A DNA stretch of 64,000 nt from Pseudomonas oryzihabitans. Lineage in GTDB: Bacteria; Pseudomonadota; Gammaproteobacteria; Pseudomonadales; Pseudomonadaceae. Every line of letters starts with the position of its first letter. The stretch's first letter is position 1. This document shows, piece by piece, positions 56,109-64,000 of this stretch. Under the pieces are notes generated by a model. That model worked only from the letters and a program-made list of their open reading frames with translations. It made no database searches and was not told the origin of the DNA. The position numbers and the translations under genes are program-made. The stretch is taken from NCBI RefSeq assembly GCF_001518815.1, contig NZ_CP013987.1:4052501-4116500 (forward strand), written 5' to 3'.

Positions 56109-57500
56109 ATGGCCAATACCGCCTCCCACACGTCCAGCTCCCAAGCCAAGAAGGCCACTGCCAGCGGCTGGATCGGCTCGGCGCTGGAATACTACGATTT
56201 CTTCATCTACGCCCAGGCGGCGGCGCTGATCTTCCCGCAGATCTTCTTCCCCTCCACCGATCCCAAGATGGCCATCGTCGCCTCCCTCGCCACCTATGGT
56301 GTGGGCTATCTGGCCCGCCCGGTCGGCGCCTTCGTGCTCGGTCACTGGGGCGATACCCGCGGCCGCAAGAACGTCCTGCTGCTGTGCATGTTCCTCATGG
56401 GCATCGCCACCATGGCCGTGGGCCTGCTGCCCACCTATCACCAGATCGGCATTCTCGCCCCCATCCTGCTGGTGGTACTGCGGCTGATCCAGGGCTTCGC
56501 CGTGGCCGGGGAGATCTCCGGCGCCAGTTCCATGGTGCTCGAACACGCGCCCTTCGGCCGACGTGGCTACTATGCGAGCTTTACCCTGCAGGGGGTGCAG
56601 GCCGGCCAGGTGATGGCCGCCGCGGTGTTCCTGCCGCTGGCCTACTTCATGCCCGCCGATGCCTTCAACAGCTGGGGCTGGCGGATTCCCTTCCTGCTCA
56701 GCGCCTTCGTGCTGCTGGCCGGCTTCATCATCCGCCGCGAAGTCCAGGAGACGCCCGCCTTCGTCAAGGAAGAAGCCAAGACCGAGACCGTGGCCAGACG
56801 CTCGCCCATCGGTGAAGCCCTGACCACCAGCTGGAAGGCCATGATCCTGGTCGGCCTGATGGCGCTGATGAACGTGATCCCCGTGGTGGCGACCATCTTT
56901 GGCGCAGCCTATGCGGTGCAGCCGGCCTATGGCATCGGCTTCGACAAGAGCGTCTACCTGTGGATACCGGTGGTGGGCAACATCGTCGCCGTGCTGGTGA
57001 TTCCCCTGGTCGGCAACCTTTCCGACCGCATCGGCCGGCGACCGACCATGATCGGCGGTGCCCTGGGTTCGGGCCTGCTGGCCTTCGGCTACCTCTACGC
57101 CATCAGCATCCACAGCATGCCGCTGGCCTTCCTGATGTCGCTGCTGATGTGGGGTGTAGTCTACCAGGGCTACAACGCGGTGTTCCCCAGCTTCTACCCG
57201 GAGCAGTTCCAGACCCGCTATCGCGTCTCGGCCATGGCCATCGCCCAGAACATCGGCACCATGCTCACCGCCCTGCTGCCGGCGCTGTTCGCCCTGGTCG
57301 CCCCGCCCGGTACCGACAACATCTGGATCGTGGTCGGTGGCCTGGCCTTCGCCGTGACCTGCCTGTCGGCCCTAGCCGCCTACCTGTCGCCGGAAACCTA
57401 CCGAGTGCCCATGAGCGACCTGGGCAAGCCAGGCGCCCAGCAGATGGACAAGCACGCCTACGACACGGCCCGTCAGGACAGCTTCAAAGCCAGCGCCTGA
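56109..57500 (+). CDS. MFS transporter, MHS family (shikimate/aromatic acid type)
   Basis: A 463-residue transporter with twelve predicted helices. It begins ASGWIGSALEYYDFFIYAQAA, has the MFS loop motif GHWGDTRGRKN and RLIQGFAVAGEISGASSMV, as in the metabolite:H+ symporters ShiA, ProP and relatives. In the middle the second-half loop repeats as GNLSDRIGRRPTMI. With quiC divergent and an OprD-type porin following, its likely cargo is shikimate, quinate or protocatechuate (inference). GGAG precedes the ATG. Confidence 0.9.
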   Translation: MANTASHTSSSQAKKATASGWIGSALEYYDFFIYAQAAALIFPQIFFPSTDPKMAIVASLATYGVGYLARPVGAFVLGHWGDTRGRKNVLLLCMFLMGIATMAVGLLPTYHQIGILAPILLVVLRLIQGFAVAGEISGASSMVLEHAPFGRRGYYASFTLQGVQAGQVMAAAVFLPLAYFMPADAFNSWGWRIPFLLSAFVLLAGFIIRREVQETPAFVKEEAKTETVARRSPIGEALTTSWKAMILVGLMALMNVIPVVATIFGAAYAVQPAYGIGFDKSVYLWIPVVGNIVAVLVIPLVGNLSDRIGRRPTMIGGALGSGLLAFGYLYAISIHSMPLAFLMSLLMWGVVYQGYNAVFPSFYPEQFQTRYRVSAMAIAQNIGTMLTALLPALFALVAPPGTDNIWIVVGGLAFAVTCLSALAAYLSPETYRVPMSDLGKPGAQQMDKHAYDTARQDSFKASA

Positions 57501-57507
57501 TCCGCTT

Positions 57508-57532
57508 GGAGCCCTCGCCAACCGAGGGCTCC
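57508..57532 (+). terminator. Hairpin after the MHS transporter
   Basis: Arms GGAGCCCTCG and CGAGGGCTCC with a 5-base loop, 7 bases after the stop. No T tract; the porin gene lies 222 bases further and may still be read through. Confidence 0.6.
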
Positions 57533-57753
57533 GGCCTGCTACCTTGGTAGTCTTGCCCCAAGACATACGTTGTCATATAACTACTCAGCCGCTCGTATCG
57601 GCCACTGCTTTCCAATAATTCAAATAAGAAAGGAATCCGTCATGTCGCCTGCCCCTTCCTAGCGCCACCTCGCCTCGTCCCGCTCCCCCGCCCTCGTCAG
57701 ATGCCGCCCCTGTGCCGGCAGGGCACCCCTTACCCACAATAACAAGGAACCTC

Positions 57754-59022
57754 ATGAGCACTCGACTCGCTTCCGGCCGGCTCGGCCGTGCCTGCGCCGC
57801 CTTCGCCGCCCTGGCCAGCACCACGCCGCTGTGGGCCGCCGACAACGGTTTCATCGAAGGCACCAAGGCCAACCTCAACCTGCGCAATTACTACATCAAT
57901 CGCAACTTCGTCGATCCGGCCTACACCGCGCAGGACAAGGCCGAGGAATGGACCCAGAGCTTCATCTTCGGCCTGACCTCCGGCTACACCCAGGGGCCGG
58001 TAGGCTTCGGCATCGATGCCCTGGGTCTCTACTCGGTCAAGCTCGATGGCGGCGCCGGCACCTATGGCACCGGGTTGCTGCCGACCCACGCTGGCAACGA
58101 ACCCGCCAAGGACTTCGGGCGCCTGGCGGTGGCGGCCAAGGCCAAGGTTTCCAAGACCGATATCAAGGTCGGCGAATGGTTCGCCGTGCTGCCGATCCTC
58201 AGATCCGACGATGGTCGCTCGCTGCCGCAGACCTTCCAGGGTGCCCAGCTCCACTCCACCGAGATCCAGAATCTGGAACTCTGGGGTGGCCAGATGCGCC
58301 AGAACAGCCCGCGCAACGATGCCAGCATGGAAGACATGTTCATGCAGGGCCGCGCCAATGCCACGTCCGACCGCTTCAACTACGTCGGTGGCGAATACAG
58401 GTTCAACGAGAAGCGCACCCAGATCGGCCTCTGGTACGCCCAACTCGAAGACATCTACAACCAGAAGTTCATCAACCTGGTCCACTACCAGCCGGTGGGC
58501 AGCTGGACCCTGGGCGCCAACCTCGGCTACTTCATTGGCGACGACGACGGCTCGGCCCGCGCGGGCGCCCTGGACAACCGCACCGCCTATGCCCTGCTCT
58601 CCGCCAAGCAGGGCGGTGGCACCTTCTATGTCGGTCTGCAGCGCGTCAGCGGCGACAGCCCCTGGATGAGGGTCAACGGCACCAGCGGCGGCACCCTGGG
58701 CAACGACAGCTACAACTCCAGCTACGACAACGCCCGGGAACGCTCCTGGCAGGTGCGCTACGACCACAACTTCGCCGCCTTCGGCGTGCCGGGCCTGACC
58801 CTGATGAACCGCTATATCAGCGGCGACAATGTCCACACCGGCAACATTACCGACGGCAAGGAATGGGGTCGCGAGTCCGAGGTGCAATACGAGGTACAGA
58901 GCGGTCCGCTGAAGAAGCTGCTGATTCGCTGGCGCAACTCCAGCATGAGACGCGACTACAGTGCCAGCGGCTCCTTCGACGAGAACCGCATCATCCTCAA
59001 CTATCCGATCTCGGTGTTGTAG
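57754..59022 (+). CDS. OprD family outer membrane porin
   Basis: A 422-residue porin precursor. The signal peptide ends PLWAADNG; the mature start FIEGTKANLNLRNYYINRNF is the standard OprD-family opening, and alternate hydrophobic strands run to the C-terminal YPISVL. These 18-strand channels let specific small acids or amino acids cross the outer membrane. Its position after an aromatic-acid-type transporter suggests the same substrate. AAGGA precedes ATG 57754. The open frame starts slightly earlier at 57712 without support. Confidence 0.92.
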   Translation: MSTRLASGRLGRACAAFAALASTTPLWAADNGFIEGTKANLNLRNYYINRNFVDPAYTAQDKAEEWTQSFIFGLTSGYTQGPVGFGIDALGLYSVKLDGGAGTYGTGLLPTHAGNEPAKDFGRLAVAAKAKVSKTDIKVGEWFAVLPILRSDDGRSLPQTFQGAQLHSTEIQNLELWGGQMRQNSPRNDASMEDMFMQGRANATSDRFNYVGGEYRFNEKRTQIGLWYAQLEDIYNQKFINLVHYQPVGSWTLGANLGYFIGDDDGSARAGALDNRTAYALLSAKQGGGTFYVGLQRVSGDSPWMRVNGTSGGTLGNDSYNSSYDNARERSWQVRYDHNFAAFGVPGLTLMNRYISGDNVHTGNITDGKEWGRESEVQYEVQSGPLKKLLIRWRNSSMRRDYSASGSFDENRIILNYPISVL

Positions 59023-59139
59023 GGCGCAGTTTCGGCGGCGGCCGAGGTGGCCGCCGCTCGCGCCGACTGGACTCGTTGATAGCCGTTCCTACAGTCCAGC
59101 CGACCGCTGCACCCTTGCCCCGATCCCTCAGGCCTTATA

Positions 59140-59155
59140 CTGTACAAAGATACAG
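59140..59155. promoter_or_regulatory. LexA (SOS) box before the radical SAM gene
   Basis: CTGT and ACAG separated by eight AT-rich bases (ACAAAGAT), preceded by TA: a full match to the gammaproteobacterial LexA consensus. It ends 17 bases before the ATG at 59172. The PA0069 gene of P. aeruginosa belongs to the LexA regulon, which fits. Confidence 0.88.
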
Positions 59156-59171
59156 CTTTCGAGGCCTCCAC

Positions 59172-60236
59172 ATGACCCAGCCCCAGCGCCCGCCACGGGG
59201 TCGTGGCACCGCCAGTAATCCGCACAATCGCTTTGCCGCCACCCGTAGCGAGGCCGAGCACGACGGCTGGTACGAAGAGGCGACGCCGCTGACCTTCACC
59301 ACCAGCGTCCGCCAGGAAACGGCGAAGACCGTGATCAGCCGCAACCAGTCCCCGGATGTCGGCTTCGATCGCTCGGTGAATCCCTATCGTGGCTGCGAGC
59401 ACGGCTGCATCTACTGCTTCGCCCGCCCCTCCCATGCCTACTGGGATCTCTCGCCAGGCATCGACTTCGAGACCCAGCTGATCGCCAAGACCAACCTGGC
59501 GGAGCGCCTGGAGGCGGAGCTGAGCAAGCCGGGCTACCAGCCGCAGCCCATCGCCCTGGGTATCAACACCGATGGCTACCAGCCCATCGAGCGCCAGTAC
59601 CAGCTGACCCGCCAGGCGCTGGAGATCCTGCTGCGCTATCGCCATCCGGTGACGATCATCACCAAGAGCGCGCTGATCCTGCGCGACCTGGATCTCTTCG
59701 TGCAGCTCACCGAGCGCAATCTGGTCCGCGTCGCCTTCAGCCTCACCACGCTGGACGATGACCTCAAGCGCGTCCTCGAACCGCGCACCGCGGCGCCCCA
59801 GGCCCGCTTGCGCGCCATGCGTACCCTGCACGAGCACGGGGTGCCGGTGAGTGCCCTGCTGGCGCCGATGATTCCCATGATCAACGACCATGAACTGGAG
59901 GCCCTGCTGGAAGCGGCCCGCGACCACGGTGCCCGCTCGGCCGGCTATGCGTTGTTGCGGCTGCCACTGGAGATCGCCGACCTGTTCGAGGAGTGGCTGC
60001 AGACGCACTTCCCCGAACGCGCCGCCCATGTGATGAGCCTGATCCGGCAGTCGCGTGGCGGCAAGAACTACGACAGTCGCTTCGGCATCCGCATGAAGGG
60101 CGAAGGCCAGTTCGCCGAGCTCCTGGCCCAGCGCTTTCGCCTGGCCCGCCGCCGCTTCGGCCTGGAACGCCGCGAGGGCGAAGGCCTGGATTGCAGCCAG
60201 TTCGCCCCGCCGGGGGAGCAATTGGGATTGTTTTAG
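59172..60236 (+). CDS. PA0069-family radical SAM protein
   Basis: A 354-residue radical SAM enzyme related to spore photoproduct lyase. The iron-sulfur motif is RGCEHGCIYCFARPSH (CX3CX2C). It opens with a proline- and arginine-rich tail and ISRNQSPDVGFDRSVNPYR, as in PA0069. The LexA box directly upstream places it in the SOS response, suggesting DNA repair, but its reaction is unknown. The ORF is open far upstream only because it reads through the porin gene out of frame; the ATG at 59172 is the true start. Confidence 0.93.
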   Translation: MTQPQRPPRGRGTASNPHNRFAATRSEAEHDGWYEEATPLTFTTSVRQETAKTVISRNQSPDVGFDRSVNPYRGCEHGCIYCFARPSHAYWDLSPGIDFETQLIAKTNLAERLEAELSKPGYQPQPIALGINTDGYQPIERQYQLTRQALEILLRYRHPVTIITKSALILRDLDLFVQLTERNLVRVAFSLTTLDDDLKRVLEPRTAAPQARLRAMRTLHEHGVPVSALLAPMIPMINDHELEALLEAARDHGARSAGYALLRLPLEIADLFEEWLQTHFPERAAHVMSLIRQSRGGKNYDSRFGIRMKGEGQFAELLAQRFRLARRRFGLERREGEGLDCSQFAPPGEQLGLF

Positions 60237-60257
60237 GACAGGCGCCGCACGGGCTGC

Positions 60258-60429
60258 TCCCTCACCCCAGCCCTCTCCCAGCGGGAGAGGGGGAAAAGCG
60301 GCGCACCCGTAGGTTGGATTGAGCGCAGCGAAACCCAACAACCCTGCCCCTCACCCCAACCCTCTCCCAGAGGGAGAGAGGGAAAAGCGGCGCGCCCGTA
60401 GGTTAGGTTGAGCGCAGCGAAGCCCAACG
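60258..60429. repeat. Two alternating family D and A repeats
   Basis: D-A-D-A order, all direct: D at 60258-60293, A at 60309-60339, D at 60348-60382, A at 60398-60428. This looks like a duplicated 90-base D+A unit in the 262-base gap after the radical SAM gene. Confidence 0.88.
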
Positions 60430-60498
60430 GGCCGGCACCCCCCCAGACCTTCCCACACAGCTGCTAGGCTAACGGCTGTTCCTACTTCTGGAGTCGCC

Positions 60499-62316
60499 AT
60501 GACCGCCCCTACCTCGCTCACGCCGGCCCAGGCTGTTGCCGCCGGCATCGACTTCGCCGAACTCAAGGTCGACGCCAGTGGCCTCTACTGGAGTCAGTAC
60601 GACCCTACCGATGGTGCCACCCGGCTGTGGCTGCGCGCATCCGGCGCCGCACCGCGGTGCCTCACGCCAGCAGGCTTCAGCCTGCGCAGCAAGGTGTATG
60701 AGTACGGCGGTGGCGCCCTGTGCCTGGCGGACGAGGGACCGCTGTTCGTCAACGAAGGGGATCAGGCGATCTATCGCCAACCGCGGGACGGCAGCGCCCC
60801 CGAACGCCTGGCGGGTGGTGAACGCTGGCGCTACGGCGACCTGCACTGGGATGGCGTCCGGCAGCAGGTGCTAGCGGTCGAGGAAGACCGCGGCGAACAG
60901 CCGCCGCGGCATCGCCTGGTCGCCCTGAGCTCGGGCGGCGAGCGCCAGGTGCTGGCCGAGGGCGCGGATTTCTATGCGGCGCCGCGTACCAGCGCCGACG
61001 GCCGCCGGCTGGCCTGGATCGAGTGGGACAGGCCGCACCAGCCTTGGACCCGGACTCGTCTGCTGGCCGCGGTACTGGACGCTCAAGGACGCCCTGGCGC
61101 ACCTACGGTCGTTTCGGCCGATCCCGACGAATCGCTGCAACAGCCGCTCTTCGATAGCGAGCACCGGCTCTGGGCACTGAGCGATCGTCAGGGCTGGTGG
61201 CAACCCTGGTGCGAGACCCCGGAGGGTTTCACACCGCAAGAGGCACCGGCAGCGGATCATGCCGCAGCGCCCTGGCAACTAGGCGGCTCCAGCTGGCTGC
61301 CAACGGTGCAAGGCTGGCTGGCGACCTGGCAGGAGGCCGGCTTCGGCCTCCTCGGCGAGCGGCGGGCGAATGGCGAGATCCGGCGTCTGGCCCCGGACTT
61401 TAGCCGTTTCCGCGGCCTGGCCCTGGACGAGGATCACTGCTACTGCATCGCCGCTGCGCCGACCCGGCCGTCGGCCGTGCTGGCCATCGACCGCCAGAGC
61501 GGTGCGGTGGAGATCGTCACCGGTGGCGTGGCGCCCCTGGCGGAGGCCACCATCGTCGCGCCGCAACAACTGAGCTACCCCAGCGGCGATGGCCAGGCCC
61601 AGGGCTTTCTCTATCTACCCGACGTCCAGGCCGAGGGCCCACCCCCGCTGCTGGTCAGCATCCATGGTGGTCCGACGTCCTGCACCTATCCGGTGTTCGA
61701 TGCCCGCATCCAGTTCTGGGTCCGCCAGGGCTTCGCCGTGGCCGATCTCAACTATCGCGGCAGCAGCGGCCATGGCCGGGCCTACCGCCAGGCGCTGCAC
61801 CTGCGCTGGGGCGAGGTGGACGTGGAGGATGCCTGCGCGGTGGTCGAGCACCTCGGCGCCCAGGGGCTGGTGGATCCGCACCGCGCCTTTATCCGCGGTG
61901 GCAGCGCCGGTGGCTACACGGTGCTCTGCGCCCTGGCCTTCCGCGACGTCTTCCGCGCCGGCGCCAGCCTCTATGGCGTCAGCGATCCCCTGGCGCTGGC
62001 CAAGGCCACCCACAAGTTCGAGGCGGACTACCTGGACTGGCTGATCGGCGATCCCGAGGCCGACCGCGCGCGCTACGAGGCGCGTACCCCGCTGCTGCAC
62101 GCGGATGGCATCCAGGCGCCGGTGATCTTCCTGCAGGGCCTCAAGGACGCCGTGGTGGTCCCGGCCCAGACCGACGCCATGGCCGCGGCCCTGGAGGCGC
62201 GCGGCATACCGGTGGTGGTCAGGCGCTATCCCGATGAAGGCCATGGCTTTCGCCGAGCGGCCAACCAGGCCGATGCCTTGGAACAGGAGGCCGCCTTCTA
62301 TCGCCGTTGGCTGTGA
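60499..62316 (+). CDS. S9 family peptidase (prolyl oligopeptidase/acylaminoacyl peptidase type)
   Basis: A 605-residue serine peptidase. The N-terminal half (about 15-350) is a beta-propeller with WD40-like blades; the C-terminal half is the alpha/beta hydrolase domain with HGGPTS, nucleophile Ser in RGGSAGGYTVL, Asp in GLKDAVVVP and His in DEGHGFRRA. It cleaves short peptides after proline or removes N-acyl amino acids; no signal peptide, so cytoplasmic. GGAG lies before the ATG. A long hairpin follows. Confidence 0.9.
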   Translation: MTAPTSLTPAQAVAAGIDFAELKVDASGLYWSQYDPTDGATRLWLRASGAAPRCLTPAGFSLRSKVYEYGGGALCLADEGPLFVNEGDQAIYRQPRDGSAPERLAGGERWRYGDLHWDGVRQQVLAVEEDRGEQPPRHRLVALSSGGERQVLAEGADFYAAPRTSADGRRLAWIEWDRPHQPWTRTRLLAAVLDAQGRPGAPTVVSADPDESLQQPLFDSEHRLWALSDRQGWWQPWCETPEGFTPQEAPAADHAAAPWQLGGSSWLPTVQGWLATWQEAGFGLLGERRANGEIRRLAPDFSRFRGLALDEDHCYCIAAAPTRPSAVLAIDRQSGAVEIVTGGVAPLAEATIVAPQQLSYPSGDGQAQGFLYLPDVQAEGPPPLLVSIHGGPTSCTYPVFDARIQFWVRQGFAVADLNYRGSSGHGRAYRQALHLRWGEVDVEDACAVVEHLGAQGLVDPHRAFIRGGSAGGYTVLCALAFRDVFRAGASLYGVSDPLALAKATHKFEADYLDWLIGDPEADRARYEARTPLLHADGIQAPVIFLQGLKDAVVVPAQTDAMAAALEARGIPVVVRRYPDEGHGFRRAANQADALEQEAAFYRRWL

Positions 62317-62323
62317 TCGAGGC

Positions 62324-62359
62324 GCGCTCAGAAAGTCGGTCCGGGCCGACGCTGAGCGC
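62324..62359 (+). terminator. Long hairpin between the peptidase and DUF502 genes
   Basis: Outer arms GCGCTCAG and CTGAGCGC enclose inner arms GTCGG and CCGAC with small bulges. No T tract. A TATAGAAT -10-like sequence follows at 62370, so the next gene probably has its own promoter. Confidence 0.6.
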
Positions 62360-62402
62360 ACCCGGGCCGTATAGAATGGCGCTTTAGCCGTCGAGTTCTT
62401 GC

Positions 62403-63143
62403 ATGCCCTTCGTTCGCCGCAGTATCGAAAGCGTCGTATCCACCTGGCTGGCCGGCCTGCTCTTGCTCCTGCCGCTGGTCCTGACCCTGGCGCTGATCGG
62501 CTGGATCGTCAGCTTCCTCAACGGGCTGATCGGACCCAACACCACCCTGGGCAGGCTGTTCGTGGCGGTCGGTCACCCCTTCGTCGGCAACTCCCTGGCG
62601 GCCTACGGCCTCGGTACCCTGCTGCTGCTGGTGCTGCTCTATCCATTGGGACTGGCGGTCAAGCTGGGGCTGCGCCGGCCGCTGGGCTGGTTCGCCGACG
62701 TGACCTTCCGCCGCATTCCGGTGGTGGGCAAGCTCTATGGCCTGGCCGAGCGGTTCGTCGAGTTGCTCGACCGTAAGGAAGGCGGCGCGGATATCCGCGC
62801 CATGAGTCCGGTGTGGTGCTTCTTCGGGGGCCAGGGCGTGGCGGTGCTTGCATTGCTGCCCAACCCGGCGGTGATCGACATCGATGGCCGCCACTATCAC
62901 GCCGTGCTGGTGCCCTCGGCGCCGGTACCGGTGGGCGGCGGGCTGCTCTATGTGCCGGTGGACTGGGTGAAGCCGGCGGACATGGGCATCGACATGTTCA
63001 CCAGCATCTATGTCTCCATGGGCATCACCCTGCCACCGGTGGTCAAGGATCGCCAGGTGGAGTTCATTCCCCTGGAAGAGGCGGTACGCCGCCAGCAGGG
63101 GCAGGAAGACGGGACGACCGAGGAGCCGCCCCGCTCGTCCTAG
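62403..63143 (+). CDS. DUF502 family membrane protein
   Basis: A 246-residue inner membrane protein. Two membrane helices (about 12-40 and 65-90) are followed by a soluble domain with RRIPVVGKLYGLAERFVE, the signature of DUF502, and a late GGGLLYVPVDWVKPADMGID block. The function of the family is not established in bacteria; it is often near stress or amino-acid genes. It ends with a 4-base overlap with the convergent dehydrogenase gene. Its C-terminal tail is acidic and disordered. Confidence 0.88.
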   Translation: MPFVRRSIESVVSTWLAGLLLLLPLVLTLALIGWIVSFLNGLIGPNTTLGRLFVAVGHPFVGNSLAAYGLGTLLLLVLLYPLGLAVKLGLRRPLGWFADVTFRRIPVVGKLYGLAERFVELLDRKEGGADIRAMSPVWCFFGGQGVAVLALLPNPAVIDIDGRHYHAVLVPSAPVPVGGGLLYVPVDWVKPADMGIDMFTSIYVSMGITLPPVVKDRQVEFIPLEEAVRRQQGQEDGTTEEPPRSS

Positions 63144-63937
63144 TTCTGCACGGCCTGGACCGAGCCACCGTCGACGCGCAGATTGCTGCCATTGATGAAG
63201 GAGGCACGCTCCGACACCAGCAGGGCGATGGCCGCGGCCACCTCTTCCACCTTGCCGCGACGCTTCTGCACGATGCCGGGCCGCTCTTCGTCGAGAAAGC
63301 TTTCGATGGCTTCCTCGACCGACACGCCCAGTTCCTTGGCCCGCTTTTCCATCATGCCGTCGGTCATGCCGGTCTCGATGAAGGCCGGCGAGACGGTATT
63401 GCACAGCACGCCATGGGCCGCCTCCTGGTAGGACAGATTCTTGATGAAGGCGGCCAGGGCGGCCTTGGCCACGTTGTAGACGGCTTCTTCCCAGTAGGGC
63501 TGGACGGCGTTTTCCGAGGTGATGCAGACGAAGCGACCCCAGCCCCGCGTGCGCATGCGCGGAATGGCGGCGCGGCCGACACGCACGGCGGAAAAGAAGT
63601 CGGTGGCCCAGGCTTCCTGGTAGTCGGCGTCGCTCAGCTCCAGGGGATCGCCCTTGGCACCGGTAACACCCGCGGTGTGGACCACGATGTCGATCTGGCC
63701 GAAACGGGCCTCACCCTGCTCCACCAGCTTGTCCACCGCGGCCTGGTCGGTCATGTCGGCGGCGATCAGCAGCGGCTCGCCCGGCAGGCGCTTGGCCGCT
63801 TCCTCCAGCTTGCCCTGCTCCAGGTCGGACAGCACCAGCTTGACGCCTTCTTCGGCCAACAGCGTCGCCGTGGCCAGACCTATGCCACCACTGGCACCCG
63901 TGATGAGGGCGACGCGCCCCTTGATTCCCAGATCCAT
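63140..63937 (-). CDS. Short-chain dehydrogenase/reductase
   Basis: A 265-residue classical SDR. The NAD(P) motif is TGASGGIGLATATL, the catalytic Ser is in ITSENA and Tyr-x3-Lys in YNVAKAA; the substrate region VSPAFIETGMTDGM and C-terminal SFINGSNLRVDGG are typical. It reduces or oxidises a hydroxyacyl or small alcohol substrate not identifiable here. Start: ATG 63937 has GAGG five bases upstream; ATG 63952 (MSEVGM) has no such site. Upstream 63938-64000 is cut by the window end and shows no other gene. Confidence 0.9.
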   Translation of the reverse strand: MDLGIKGRVALITGASGGIGLATATLLAEEGVKLVLSDLEQGKLEEAAKRLPGEPLLIAADMTDQAAVDKLVEQGEARFGQIDIVVHTAGVTGAKGDPLELSDADYQEAWATDFFSAVRVGRAAIPRMRTRGWGRFVCITSENAVQPYWEEAVYNVAKAALAAFIKNLSYQEAAHGVLCNTVSPAFIETGMTDGMMEKRAKELGVSVEEAIESFLDEERPGIVQKRRGKVEEVAAAIALLVSERASFINGSNLRVDGGSVQAVQN

Positions 63938-64000
63938 ACCGACCTCGCTCATTGATTGCGTACAGTGCCGTCATCCGGCGTCTCTGATTCCGACTCGCCA

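Noticed and set aside
57831-60236. One 801-codon frame joining the porin region to the radical SAM gene
   Set aside because: The first 447 codons are an out-of-frame reading of the porin gene. The radical SAM gene begins at ATG 59172 after its LexA box.

Overview
The window reads as chromosomal DNA of a Pseudomonas: high GC, short intergenic gaps and typical pseudomonad gene sets. These include an azurin precursor, OprD-type porin, ureD-ureA-acetyltransferase-ureB-ureC order, eutBC with an ethanolamine permease, a QuiC-type 3-dehydroshikimate dehydratase, DNA polymerase II and the PA0069-type radical SAM protein. GTAG-headed REP repeats and a REP-associated tyrosine transposase support the genus. 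The species cannot be fixed from sequence alone. I see no rRNA, tRNA, CRISPR array, prophage or conventional insertion sequence.

Layout. 1-240 is the tail of a chemotaxis receptor, followed by a terminator and a tandemly duplicated repeat block. 857-2930 (minus) is a flavin disulfide reductase plus a glutathione S-transferase. 3145-5077 holds a hypothetical gene and a membrane acyltransferase. 5096-6655 (minus) is nhaA-crcB, followed by an HPP/CBS membrane protein, a chemotaxis receptor, two small lipoproteins and a quinone oxidoreductase-like gene. 11892-15830 is a signalling cluster of two stand-alone receivers and a PAS/GAF hybrid histidine kinase. 16122-20681 (minus) carries prpF, an exported dienelactone hydrolase and polB. 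20893-24993 holds an exonuclease, an Lrp-type regulator divergent from a zinc alcohol dehydrogenase, a secreted protein and ilvE. 25134-25685 is a REP/REPIN tandem array. 25697-28582 (minus) is dedA-chaA and an acyltransferase. 28811-35644 holds adenine deaminase, an inositol-monophosphatase-like phosphatase, a GT39 glycosyltransferase, RutR, an alpha/beta hydrolase, a GNAT protein and an ankyrin-like protein.

35650-40815 is an ethanolamine unit: permease, eutB and eutC on the minus strand and a divergent AraC-type regulator. 40986-44932 is the first part of a urease operon (D, A, acetyltransferase, B, C); ureEFG are not in the window. A RAYT transposase (45075-45608) sits in the densest cluster of one REP family. 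Then come a cystine-type symporter, a lipoprotein, glutathione peroxidase, a 0.7-kb non-coding element with inverted arms, azurin, a LOG-family protein and two tandem short-chain dehydrogenases. 53048-59022 looks like a quinate/shikimate-type uptake and breakdown locus: TetR regulator, quiC, MHS-family transporter and OprD-type porin. The end carries a radical SAM gene with a LexA box, an S9 peptidase, a DUF502 membrane protein and a short-chain dehydrogenase.

The most striking non-gene content is four families of short palindromic repeats (called A-D here). Some sit between enzyme subunit genes in the eut and ure operons, and in two places the repeat head supplies a gene's stop codon. The best regulatory candidates are a 12-bp hairpin that buries the ribosome binding site of the receiver at 11892, a LexA box at 59140-59155, and a perfect 22-bp palindrome in front of the tetR gene beside quiC.
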